DNA from: Agarivorans sp. Toyoura001
GTDB lineage: Bacteria > Pseudomonadota > Gammaproteobacteria > Enterobacterales > Celerinatantimonadaceae
Direction of reading: 5' to 3'
DNA length: 64,000 nucleotides
Assembly (NCBI RefSeq): GCF_005405585.1
Contig: NZ_BJEQ01000004.1
Span: 124,001-188,000 of the forward strand
The position numbers were made by a program, and so were the translations under genes. A model generated the notes under the pieces. That model saw nothing but the letters and a program-made list of their open reading frames with translations, was not told where the DNA came from and made no database searches. Below, one piece after another: positions 1 through 7,535 of the stretch. Every line of letters begins with the position of its first letter. The first letter of the stretch is position 1.

Positions 1-1759
1 CGCTGTTGTTCCAAGTTGTTAAACCATCATCAAAGGCGGGATTATTAATACTGGTCTCAAGCATGGTGGCTTTTGGTTTGCTCAAACGGTAGCTACTTGG
101 GCCAACGTCTTCATAGCTCAACGGTGTTAAGGCAATGCTGCTAGACAGTGCTTCGTCGGCACCCACGCTGCTAATGGTTGAGCGTATTTGACCATCCATA
201 TCTAGGCTAACATTGGCAAAATCTGCTTTGTTGTAGTCACTTACCGCATCCAAATTAGGGGAGCTAGCAGAAGGACGATATAAATCATCTGCGCCTTTTT
301 CCAAGTTGGCACTGTAAAACTCAATGCCTGCTGTACCTAATGCTACGGCATCATCATCGGCAAAAGATTGGCCGTAAAAGATGTTTCCTACCACGTTAGA
401 ATCGGGCAACATGCCGCGCTTAGCTTGGGTGATTACCGGCCCAATGGCGTGGTCTATCAAGTTGTTAGCTAAGTAAATATTCTTTGGCTGCTGAGGTTTA
501 CCCCCACCATCAATATTTAAGCTATTTACGCTGTCTACAATGGTGTTGTTGGCAACGTGCACGTTTTCTACTTGCTGATAGCCGTTGTCGCCATCTCCCG
601 CGCCATCATAACCAAGCAAAACAATGCCACCATGATGGCTGGTATCTTGATAACGCGCTCCCTCAATGTAGTTATTCACTACCGAGTGGCCGTCGTCAGC
701 AATACGAATTCCCCCAGCGAGCGGGTAATCTTCACTAAGAATAAAGTTGTGTTCAATTTTGTTGCTGTTGCCATGGCGATTGGTGAGCGAGCCATAGCTA
801 TTGCGAATGGTATTGTAAGCAATAAGGTTATTAGAGCCTTTGTTAGAGATAACCTCGGCTTCGCCTTGAATGCGTTCAAACACGTTTCGTACAATAAAAG
901 AATCACCTGGGTAATGGTGGGTAAAACTTAAGCCGGTACGAATGGCTTCATAATCATTATCACTACTGCCCGCATACATTTTATTGTTTGCTGGCGGGCG
1001 GTTAGCAATGTAGTTGTTGTACACCACAATACCTTGCGCAAGCTCGGCCAGTTTAGTGGCTTCATCCCAAGCATCATCTACCCAACGGTTAAACGAAATC
1101 ATAGGGTTCGCCACGGTTTTACCGCTAATCACGCTATGATCAAGCCATACATCTTTGCCATAAATATGTACCAAAATGCCATAGTCATCTTGCGCCTTAG
1201 CATCAACAATGGTGATTTCGCTAATTCGGCAATGGCTACATAAATCGTTAGTACCAAAACGGGTGGCAATGAGGTTGCTGCCATATTCCACCCCATCAAA
1301 AATTAGGCCTTGTAGCTGGGTGTAAGTGCCGCCCATATTAATGCCCACTTCACCGCCTTTTAAAATCGCTTTACCGGGGTTTTGCGCAGCAATGGTAATG
1401 GGCTGTTCGAGTGTGCCAGCGCCGCCAAAGCTAAATGTAAAATCACCACTGTATTCTCCGTCGGCTAAGCAAAGGGTAGTGCCAGCTTCCATTTCTTCTG
1501 AGGTGGCATCTACCAGCGCTGATGTTGAATCAAATACTTGGCTACATGAAATATCTGGCACCGTGAGTACAGCTTCAGGTAAACCAAAGCTCGGTTCTAG
1601 AACGGTAGGATCTGGCGCAGAAGGATCGGGCTCAGTGGGTGGGTCTATCACCGCCGGCGGATCAACAGGGGCACTTGGCGTAGCAGGGGAATCGGTGCTG
1701 CTATTACATCCTACAAGAATTAAACCCAGAACAACGGATAAGCACTTTCTAGGGTACAT
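1..1759 (-). CDS. PL6-family polysaccharide lyase lipoprotein (alginate lyase / chondroitinase B-like), 3' end outside window
   Basis: The reading frame is open from the ATG at 1759 to the window edge, giving 586 codons without a stop. An AAGGAG ribosome site lies just before the ATG. The N-terminus is a lipoprotein signal with lipobox L-V-G-C (Cys18), followed by a Pro/Asp-rich linker (about residues 25-50) and then a right-handed beta-helix-type sequence rich in Asn. The PL6 signature is clear: an E-V-I-S-N-K segment with Lys307 and an L-T-N-R-H-G-N segment with Arg328. These lie 21 residues apart, the same spacing as the catalytic Lys250/Arg271 pair of chondroitinase B. The family cleaves uronic-acid-containing polysaccharides by beta-elimination. 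In a marine bacterium alginate is the likeliest substrate, but that is inference. The protein probably sits on the outer membrane. The C-terminal part is not visible. Confidence 0.9.
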   Translation of the reverse strand, partial: MYPRKCLSVVLGLILVGCNSSTDSPATPSAPVDPPAVIDPPTEPDPSAPDPTVLEPSFGLPEAVLTVPDISCSQVFDSTSALVDATSEEMEAGTTLCLADGEYSGDFTFSFGGAGTLEQPITIAAQNPGKAILKGGEVGINMGGTYTQLQGLIFDGVEYGSNLIATRFGTNDLCSHCRISEITIVDAKAQDDYGILVHIYGKDVWLDHSVISGKTVANPMISFNRWVDDAWDEATKLAELAQGIVVYNNYIANRPPANNKMYAGSSDNDYEAIRTGLSFTHHYPGDSFIVRNVFERIQGEAEVISNKGSNNLIAYNTIRNSYGSLTNRHGNSNKIEHNFILSEDYPLAGGIRIADDGHSVVNNYIEGARYQDTSHHGGIVLLGYDGAGDGDNGYQQVENVHVANNTIVDSVNSLNIDGGGKPQQPKNIYLANNLIDHAIGPVITQAKRGMLPDSNVVGNIFYGQSFADDDAVALGTAGIEFYSANLEKGADDLYRPSASSPNLDAVSDYNKADFANVSLDMDGQIRSTISSVGADEALSSSIALTPLSYEDVGPSSYRLSKPKATMLETSINNPAFDDGLTTWNNS

Positions 1760-2370
1760 AGAATCTCCTTTTCTTTGTTTAGTGTTAGTTGAGCAGAAAA
1801 TAAGCTACCAATATCTTACTCAATAAATAGCAATTAAAAGTGATCGTATTAATATAATTTAATAATACATATAAATAATTTGTGAGCTTGGTTCAGATAC
1901 AGGCCTTAAGCATGAAAGGCCTAACTATGCCGATAGCACCATTGAGGGACTTACCTAATAATCATACAAAAATGATGGGCTTAGCTTGGATTAAGCAAAA
2001 GCGGGGGGAGTGTGGGCTTTACGTTAAACAAACAGTGACTACTAACGCATGCAATTAAAACTTCAATCAGTTAACTTGCCACCTTTGAGCACTGCTAGTT
2101 GTTCGAGTACATCTATAGTGACTAGAATTAGGGTTTTTAGTAGGCAATATGTCTGATGCTATTTGTTACCGTTTAGCATCAAATAGCATTACTCGCTTAG
2201 AGGTCATGCATTGCAGCCATCATCCTTTGGTGACTCGATGCCTTAGCATTCACTGGGCGTAGTCGGTATTATTATTACCGACTTATCGTTAAGCCATCAC
2301 TGTATTAACTCGCCAGCTAAAGCACGCTGTGTTGCTGCTTTTGGTTTAGTTGGTTAAGCGTAGATTTTTA
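1760..2370. other. Intergenic, about 610 bp, no gene seen
   Basis: No convincing coding frame was found. Two small dyads are visible. One is a 10-bp inverted repeat, ATGCTATTTG at 2156-2165 and its complement at 2180-2189. The other is an 8-bp hairpin, AGTCGGTA at 2261-2268 with its complement at 2276-2283. Neither is followed by a clear T-tract, so I do not call them terminators. The first bases upstream of the lipoprotein gene must hold its promoter, but I cannot pick one confidently. Confidence 0.5.
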
Positions 2371-2784
2371 CTAGCTATAACGTGCGTCTAAGGTTTTAAG
2401 TGAGCGTAAAAATAGCCCTAAACCACCCACAGCAAGAACCAAAATAACGATAAGATCAAAAGAGCTCATGGTGCGCATGCTAAAGCGAACACTAGATATA
2501 ACGCCAAATAACAGTGCAGCAAGAGAGCCTATAGACAGTACCCAACCTAAGATGTTTTTCGAATTGTAAAAAATTAAGCCCACACCAAAAATAAAGGGGA
2601 TCATAACGCTACCGCTGGTGACACTAAATCCACCTAAGGCGCTAAAGTTATATAATCTCGATCCCATACCAAAGTTAGACGTAACCGAAATGGCGTTTAG
2701 CAGCATGTAGAAACCACCACACATCATGACTAAACCAATAAAAAAGTGCCCAATGCCACCAGAACTTCCACCTGCGCCTTTCAT
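2371..2784 (-). CDS. Small integral membrane protein of unknown function (137 aa)
   Basis: I do not recognise the family. The protein has a short Gly/Ser-rich N-terminus and four likely hydrophobic segments: about residues 11-30, 55-72, 78-98 and 108-127. It ends in a basic tail. An AAGG sequence lies about 11 nt before the ATG. It is one of several minus-strand orphan genes in this AT-rich patch, each separated by some 400 bp of non-coding DNA. That arrangement resembles a gene-cassette array, but I could not define a clean attC site next to this gene. Confidence 0.6.
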   Translation of the reverse strand: MKGAGGSSGGIGHFFIGLVMMCGGFYMLLNAISVTSNFGMGSRLYNFSALGGFSVTSGSVMIPFIFGVGLIFYNSKNILGWVLSIGSLAALLFGVISSVRFSMRTMSSFDLIVILVLAVGGLGLFLRSLKTLDARYS

Positions 2785-3165
2785 TTATATAGAACCTTGT
2801 TGTGTAACTATTTGATGTGGGTTTTATCATTAAACGTATGTAAAAGTACAGCTCCCCATAACGTTTAATAGCTTGTTATCTATGATTTATTCGCTCGGCA
2901 ATCGAGAGGCTACGGCCGCTTACGGGGCGTTCTCTCAGCTAACTAGCCAAACACCTATTGAATATATTGGTGGCAATAAAATCAGTTTGACGAAACTGCG
3001 TGACAAGAGAATGGTTGGGGTAAGGTTTGCACTGGCGTTCATTAAACATTTTTGAACAAAAGGGATCTACAACTTAAGCCTTGCTGAGCGCTGTTCCATT
3101 TTACCCCTTACTGTACGTTATTAGACCATGTGTACTCATAAACCATGTGCCGAAATGGCAACTCT
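2785..3165. other. Intergenic, about 380 bp, possible cassette-junction debris
   Basis: No supported gene was found. A 60-codon plus-strand frame at 2873-3055 has no ribosome site and resembles no known protein. On the minus strand the stretch ends with an A-A-A-C-G-T-T-A-T-G-G segment (around 2856-2865). This resembles the right core of an integron attC site, but I could not find a matching left half at a plausible distance. Confidence 0.35.
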
Positions 3166-3432
3166 TCAATCTCGACCTGAACGAATTTTGTAAGCATCCG
3201 TCTCAGATTTAGCCACATCTTTTGCAAAGCCATCTAGCACAGACTGGGATGTTTCATTCTCGTCATAGACAAAATAGCGAACTGCAATCATGATTATTAC
3301 AAAAAACTCACTCACCATTAAAATCCCTGGCAGCAAACCTCCAATCTCAAGTTTTAACAGCACATAAGCAATGATTAGTACTACAAAGTTAATCGCTAAC
3401 AGGGTGAATCCTTTCTTCTTATGTGTAGTCAT
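3166..3432 (-). CDS. Small two-TM membrane protein of unknown function (88 aa)
   Basis: I do not recognise this protein. The frame could start at 3453, but the ATG at 3432 is preceded at the right distance by AGAGGG, a good ribosome site, so I start there (Met-Thr-Thr-His-Lys-Lys-Lys). Two hydrophobic segments (about residues 8-28 and 34-53) are separated by a short Gly/Pro loop. A charged 35-residue C-terminal tail follows and probably faces the cytoplasm. It lies between two other minus-strand orphan genes in the accessory patch. Confidence 0.55.
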   Translation of the reverse strand: MTTHKKKGFTLLAINFVVLIIAYVLLKLEIGGLLPGILMVSEFFVIIMIAVRYFVYDENETSQSVLDGFAKDVAKSETDAYKIRSGRD

Positions 3433-3852
3433 AAGATCCCTCTTATCAGTCATGTTCTAAAAATCAGAATAACATTTTTTACTCGCATTACTAGTTAAAT
3501 AACAAATGAATCAATAGTGATTTGTGAAAGCTAGATCTGCAACTTGAATGCGAACATCACAGTATTGATACTCACCCCAAAGGTAGGCATGCAAAGGGTA
3601 AATAGGCTTGTCGGGAGTGTTCTGAGTGCGGCTGTAACATGAATGGAAGGGTATCCAGTGACTCCGCTACCCCTTTAACTGTAGCAACCGCTAGGTGGGT
3701 TAATTTTACGGCAGTGGCCTTAAACTCTGAATCTTATTACCTGTTTTATAAGCTGGCATAAACACCTCATCTTGTTTGAATGAAGTGTCTACTGAATCGG
3801 ATCAACTACAAGTTCCGTTTAAATGCCTTGTTATACATTCATTTCCCAAATG
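3433..3852. other. Intergenic, about 420 bp, with a possible attC left core next to the HNH gene
   Basis: No gene was found. Immediately downstream of the HNH gene stop, the minus strand reads GTATAAC (3836-3830), followed by AAGGCATTTAAACGG. This is the pattern of an integron attC left core (RYYYAAC, one mismatch) plus spacer. I could not identify the partner GTTRRRY core within the next 150 bp, so this remains a partial match. Confidence 0.35.
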
Positions 3853-4701
3853 CTACCTTAATAATATTCCCCGCTCTTGGTTCATATTTTTCTCTAACTT
3901 CCACTTTGGATTCTGTTGCCACTCTATTCTTGAATTCAAGCTAAAACCGACACCACAATGGCTTATAACACTTTGTTTAGCACTAATACCGAAAGCTTGA
4001 GTGCCTTTAGATGAAAAATTAATGTTTGTGCCACCAACAGCAAAATTTATTTCTACAACGGTAATTGGAAACTTAAACTCAACACTAACGCTAGGGAGAA
4101 TGTTGAACTTCTTTTGGAGTTCTATTTCATCCATGACTTCAGAAAATTTTAAATATAGATAATCACCGTTATGATAACTAACCTCTAGCTCTTTACCTTG
4201 TGGTGGAGAGCGTAGATCTAATGGGTTACCAATGTTTTCCCATGAGTTTTCTTCAATTATTACCCGTTCTTCTGGTAATAAGGACAGCATGCAAATACTC
4301 AATCTTTGATAACCATCGCAATCTCGTTTGAACGACACTACATTATGACCGTCTATTTGAACTGCTACCGGTGTTTCGTAAAATAAATTACCTCCAACTA
4401 TTGATAAAAGGTCTCTTCGTAACCAGTCAAGATTTCCTTGCACACTTTTGGAGTGAACTTTGTTCTTCTTGAACGCATGTAATTGTTCATTAGTATAAGC
4501 GTACCCATCTGCTTTTTTATGGTGTTGAGCACACAATGCAATCATCCCCTCTGGATTATTATGAGGAGTAATATGAACAGGAGGATCAAAATGATGGTAT
4601 TCCAAATATGGATTACCACAATCACGAACTGGACAGCCAAATCCAACTTCTGTTCTTAGGATCTCTTTAACCTTTTTAGGAATAGATGTCCGCTTTGCCA
4701 T
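3853..4701 (-). CDS. HNH endonuclease-like protein (282 aa)
   Basis: The N-terminal third carries an HNH/zinc-type module. A Cys-Pro-x-x-x-Cys pair is followed by E-Y-H-H-F-D-P-P, then N-N-P-E-G-M-I-A-L-C-x-x-H-H-K-K-A-D. The His-His and Asn/His positions are as expected for an HNH nuclease (about residues 20-65). The remaining 200 residues look beta-rich and I do not recognise them. I start at 4701 because GGAG stands seven bases before that ATG. An upstream ATG at 4725 has no such site and lies almost at the IS junction. The gene is in the minus-strand accessory patch and its 5' side is cut off from its original neighbour by the IS element. HNH proteins of this type occur in phage defence and restriction contexts, but no partner gene is present. 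Confidence 0.6.
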   Translation of the reverse strand: MAKRTSIPKKVKEILRTEVGFGCPVRDCGNPYLEYHHFDPPVHITPHNNPEGMIALCAQHHKKADGYAYTNEQLHAFKKNKVHSKSVQGNLDWLRRDLLSIVGGNLFYETPVAVQIDGHNVVSFKRDCDGYQRLSICMLSLLPEERVIIEENSWENIGNPLDLRSPPQGKELEVSYHNGDYLYLKFSEVMDEIELQKKFNILPSVSVEFKFPITVVEINFAVGGTNINFSSKGTQAFGISAKQSVISHCGVGFSLNSRIEWQQNPKWKLEKNMNQERGILLR

Positions 4702-4827
4702 GATGCTCCAAGAATGTATAGACATAATGATCCCCGGTGAAAGTGCCGACCTCCTGCGTTTGTCGTGGGTTAGTCAAACTAGAGCCACACTGTTAGATGC
4801 AAAGTCTTAACAGAACAGGAGATCGAC

Positions 4828-5952
4828 ATGTCTAAATCTAGCACGTTTTTCATTGGACTAGATGTTCACAAATAGACCACAGATGTCGCTTATTGTGTTG
4901 ATAATTCGAGAGATGAGCCTGTATTTCATGGCACCATTCCCACCAATATTCGTTCTATCAACAAACTTATCAAAAAATACAAATGCTTGGCTACCCATCT
5001 CTGTTTAGTTTATGAAGCTGGGCCGTGCGGATTTTGGCTGTATCGTCACTTGGTAAAACACGGCATTGAATGCTGGGTAGTGGCTCCCGCCCTTATCCCT
5101 AAAGCGCCCGGTGATAAAGTTAAAACCGATAGGCGTGATGCTATGGCTTTAGCGAGAATGGCGCGAGCAGGATTGATTCACTCTATTCATGTGCCCAATG
5201 CCGATGATGAAGCGGTCCGAGATTTAATCCGTTGTCGTGAAGATGCCATGCTCGATTGTCGCCAAGCGCGGCAGCGTTTAAAGCTGTTCTTGTTACGCAA
5301 TGGTCACCCGTGTTCGGGGCGGCAAGCCTGGAATGAGGCCTACAAGCGGCACTTAGCTGATATTCATGTCTTTGAGCCAGCTAAAAAACTCACCTTTCAG
5401 CACTACATCAACATTGTTACCGAGCGCTATGAGCGGCTTCAGCATCTTGAGCAAGAGCTACAGATAATTGCCCAAGACTGGTCTTGGTATCCGTTAGTCC
5501 AATACCTCACCGTGTTAAGAGGTATTCGCTTCTTATCGGCCATTACCTTAGTGGCAGAGCTGGGTGACATGCGCCGTTTTGCTAACCCGCGTTCACTGAT
5601 GAACTTTGTGGGCTTAACGCCCTCAGAATACTCCAGTGGCAACCGGCAAAAACAAGGCGGTATTACTAAGTGTGGCAATACTCATGCACGGCGAATACTA
5701 ATAGAAGCCGCCTGGGCCTATCGCTTTGCCCCCAAAGTCTCCCGCGAGTTACAGATACGCCAGCAAGACCAATCACTGAATTTACAGCAGCGTTCATGGG
5801 AAGCTCAGCTTCGATTATGTCGACGCTTCGCCCAACTCAAACACCGTGGCAAAGAACACAACAAAGTGGTTACGGCTGTTGCCAGAGAACTACTAGATTA
5901 CATCTGGGACATTGCCCAGCGCTTTGACCCACAAAGCCAACATATAGGGTAG
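4828..5952 (+). pseudogene. IS110/IS1111-family DEDD transposase, interrupted by in-frame TAG at codon 16
   Basis: The natural start is the ATG at 4828, with AGGAG upstream. The frame reads MSKSSTFFIGLDVHK and then TAG at 4873-4875, after which it stays open for the rest of the family's usual length, to 5952. The first catalytic Asp (G-L-D-V-H-K) lies before the stop. The Glu (V-Y-E-A-G-P-C-G) and the Asp pair (K-T-D-R-R-D-A) lie after it. So does the C-terminal Tnp20 motif with its Ser (T-P-S-E-Y-S-S-G, then G-I-T-K-C-G-N). A restart at the TTG at 4987 would lose the first Asp. I therefore infer an inactive copy unless the TAG is read through or is a sequencing error. Confidence 0.85.
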
Positions 5953-6253
5953 AAATAGAAAGAAGCTAAGTGTTTAAACAACTTGAGTGAGTAAGACCTG
6001 CGGCAGCGGTGAGAGCAATCCTCGAGGGCGTTAAGCGATGCAAACTCGCGCACCTAGACTGAGGCAAGGCTTCTCAATCAAGTGCAGGCGCAAACCATCT
6101 TTACAAAAAGGTGCGATAGCCAAGCTCGCCCTCTTTTTCTAATATCAGCAAGGTCAACCGCCGACACTTACTTGCCAAAGGTCTCTCATTCAGGTTTTCT
6201 ATGCTGGTGTTAATCGGTAGAAGTAAACTTGTGCGTGTTGACAGTGGGGGTCA
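5953..6253 (+). ncRNA. Candidate bridge RNA region in IS1111-group 3' non-coding end
   Basis: IS110-family elements carry a structured bridge RNA in a non-coding end; in the IS1111 group it is the 3' end. This 300-nt stretch between the transposase stop and the right tip has no coding frame and contains several GC-rich inverted segments. It contains GGCGTTA at 6028-6034, which is identical to the reconstructed target (GGCGTTATG at the attC core). A target-binding loop would show such a match. The RNA itself is inferred, not seen. Confidence 0.35.
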
Positions 6254-6308
6254 TATCAACGCCTAAATCAGGTGCGCCGTAGGCGTCATCTGGATTTTCT
6301 TGTTAGGC
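6254..6308 (-). other. attC-like integron recombination site, 55 bp, at the 3' end of the cassette
   Basis: On the minus strand the site starts with GCCTAAC (6308-6302, matching RYYYAAC) and ends with GTTGATA (6260-6254). Between them lie imperfect arms: AATCC-AGATGACGCC, a three-base TAC loop, and GGCG-CACCT-GATT, with an unpaired extra A. Length, cores and a bulged base are what attC sites show. The right core departs from GTTRRRY because the IS sequence begins within it. The stop codon of the PD-(D/E)XK-like gene lies inside the site, as is common for cassette genes. Confidence 0.7.
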
Positions 6309-7023
6309 ATTTTCCGATAATTTCTTCAAAACAAAAAAACTTAGGCTCACAATGATAAGTTTCTTTGAAAATGACAAATATCTTTTTGAAGTTTCTATAT
6401 GCTCCATGATAATAGTTTTCACTAATGTAGTCTTCCAAGCACTTTCTCCATCGCTTTTCACTGATGTTGACTAATAGAAGTACATTGTTTTGAAAGTTGT
6501 ATTTATTTGCATAAATACATGTATGAAATATATCTTTGAGCATTTCATTTCTGGAGGTGTTTGGATTTGTTTTTGCCTCAATAATGAGCTTCTGATTCTC
6601 TGGAGACTTGTCATTCTGGTTAGCATGAACGAGGAAGTCAGGTTCTTGAGACCAATAATCGTGCATGTTGATTTCTGAACCTATGCTATTATTCAATCTC
6701 TCCCAAGTTTCTCTTATTCTATAATCTGGATTTTCATACCACATGAATTTTTTAGGGACCTCGAAGTCATATTTGACCTCTTTATAAAATCCTCGCTCCC
6801 TGTCCATGATAGAAGCATATTTTATTGAGAACTCAATCATAAATCTTCGTTCTAAATTTCTAATTGCCTCTCTATCAATTAAATTCCCAGAGCAGTAAGC
6901 AATGTCATCTACCCCATAGAATCTGTCATCTATATTATTTAATGCCTCTAGAACGGAAGCTAGTATTTTATTATTCATGTTTTTTATTATCACGGAATTA
7001 TTGATTGCTGAATTGATGCCTAA
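6260..7023 (-). mobile_element. Integron gene cassette (764 bp)
   Basis: On the minus strand the unit starts directly after the G of G/TTAGGC (7024-7018) and ends at the G of the next core at 6260. The first six bases, TTAGGC, are the exact complement of the left core of its own attC site, GCCTAA (6308-6303). A cassette that once circularised must show this, because the circle rebuilds one attC site from both ends. It carries one gene in the usual orientation, with almost no spare DNA. No integrase gene or attI site is seen, so the patch is best described as a cluster of attC sites lacking an integrase. Confidence 0.7.
6286..6978 (-). CDS. Cassette-borne protein with PD-(D/E)XK-like motif (230 aa), function unknown
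   Basis: I do not recognise the family. A P-D-F-L-V segment is followed about 16 residues later by I-I-E-A-K-T-N in the middle of the protein. That is the P-D ... E-x-K pattern of PD-(D/E)XK nuclease folds, within alternating hydrophobic strands and helices. The sequence is rich in Lys, Asn, Glu and aromatic residues and much more AT-rich than the core genes nearby. The frame could also start at GTG 6993. I chose the first ATG, at 6978; neither start has a good ribosome site. The gene is the sole content of an integron cassette. A restriction or defence role is possible but unproven. Confidence 0.55.
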   Translation of the reverse strand: MNNKILASVLEALNNIDDRFYGVDDIAYCSGNLIDREAIRNLERRFMIEFSIKYASIMDRERGFYKEVKYDFEVPKKFMWYENPDYRIRETWERLNNSIGSEINMHDYWSQEPDFLVHANQNDKSPENQKLIIEAKTNPNTSRNEMLKDIFHTCIYANKYNFQNNVLLLVNISEKRWRKCLEDYISENYYHGAYRNFKKIFVIFKETYHCEPKFFCFEEIIGKCLTRKSR

Positions 7024-7076
7024 CGCTAAGTAGGCCGCACGTGCGACCTATCCCATTCAATGGGCGCGCGTTCTAT
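7018..7076 (-). other. Second attC-like site at the 5' boundary of the cassette
   Basis: On the minus strand it runs from ATAGAAC (7076-7070) to GTTAGGC (7024-7018), 59 bp. The right core fits GTTRRRY exactly and the left core keeps AAC. Inner arms form a near-perfect stem around CGCACGTGCG, with GC/GC pairs next to the cores and a second small palindrome, CCCATTGAATGGG. The left core is not complementary to TTAGGC, as expected because it belongs to a different, now missing, upstream cassette. Confidence 0.55.
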
Positions 7077-7487
7077 CACAAAAAACATGATTTTAATCAC
7101 GCTCTCTCATCAGTTTATGATTTGATATTAACCCATTGTCTAGCTTAGTTTTTTACTCGGAATCAATCAATCGTCGCTCCAAAGCTTTCATTGATTGCTT
7201 TGACAAATGACGCAAACAAAACCAGGAGGGTTGTTCAAATGCACAGTTAAAAAGTGCGTAAACCTAGTAAGTGAGAGCATTGCCTATATATCTCGCGTTA
7301 CAGGGTCGTAAATTGGATAAAAACCATTAGTTTTAATCGGGAAGGAGTTAATGATGGCAGCCTTGCTAACCCTAAGGTAAAACTCATTTAGGGGGGATGA
7401 GTGTGTTAGAAGCCGTTATTTGAGAGTGATGTGTTGTGCTTGAATCGAGAGCGGGTATTTACGCTTTGTTGTTGCTTAAACGGGCAT
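7077..7487. other. Intergenic, about 410 bp, no feature seen
   Basis: The stretch lies between the cassette boundary and the putP terminator. I found no gene, no attI-like site and no integrase remnant on either strand. Confidence 0.5.
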
Positions 7488-7517
7488 AAAAAACCGCTAA
7501 CCCAAAGGCTAGCGGTT
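7488..7517 (-). terminator. Rho-independent terminator of putP operon
   Basis: An 8-bp stem, AACCGCTA/TAGCGGTT (7492-7499 and 7510-7517), with a 10-nt loop is followed on the minus strand by six T residues. It lies about 20 bp past the putP stop. Confidence 0.85.
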
Positions 7518-7535
7518 GTTAATTAACTTGAGAAT

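Larger units (their letters stand above)
4728..6253 (+). mobile_element. IS110-family insertion sequence, IS1111 group, about 1.5 kb
   Basis: The ends are defined by matching terminal sequences: TGATCCCC at 4728-4735 and its near complement GGGGGTCA at 6246-6253. Both are followed inward by a TG at the same spacing, about 10 of 12 positions alike. Only about 100 nt precede the transposase, while 300 nt of non-coding DNA follow it (5953-6253). A long 3' non-coding end with inverted repeats near the tips is the IS1111-group layout. The element interrupts an integron attC boundary: minus-strand flanks read GGCGTT before the IS and TTATGTC after it, so the dinucleotide TT is present on both sides. 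That fits the dinucleotide core used by IS110 recombinases. Confidence 0.75.

Noticed and set aside
484-1826. Plus-strand open frames opposite the lyase gene
   Set aside because: The minus-strand frame is open to the window edge and has lipoprotein and PL6 motifs; the plus-strand frames are its shadows.
2261-2283. 8-bp hairpin as a terminator
   Set aside because: No T-tract follows on either strand and it is not next to a gene end.
2873-3055. 60-codon plus-strand frame
   Set aside because: No ribosome site, no recognisable protein features, and it lies in an intergenic stretch with attC-like fragments.
7077-7487. Integron integrase or attI next to the cassette
   Set aside because: No integrase-like frame or attI-like pattern on either strand in this gap, and the next gene is putP.
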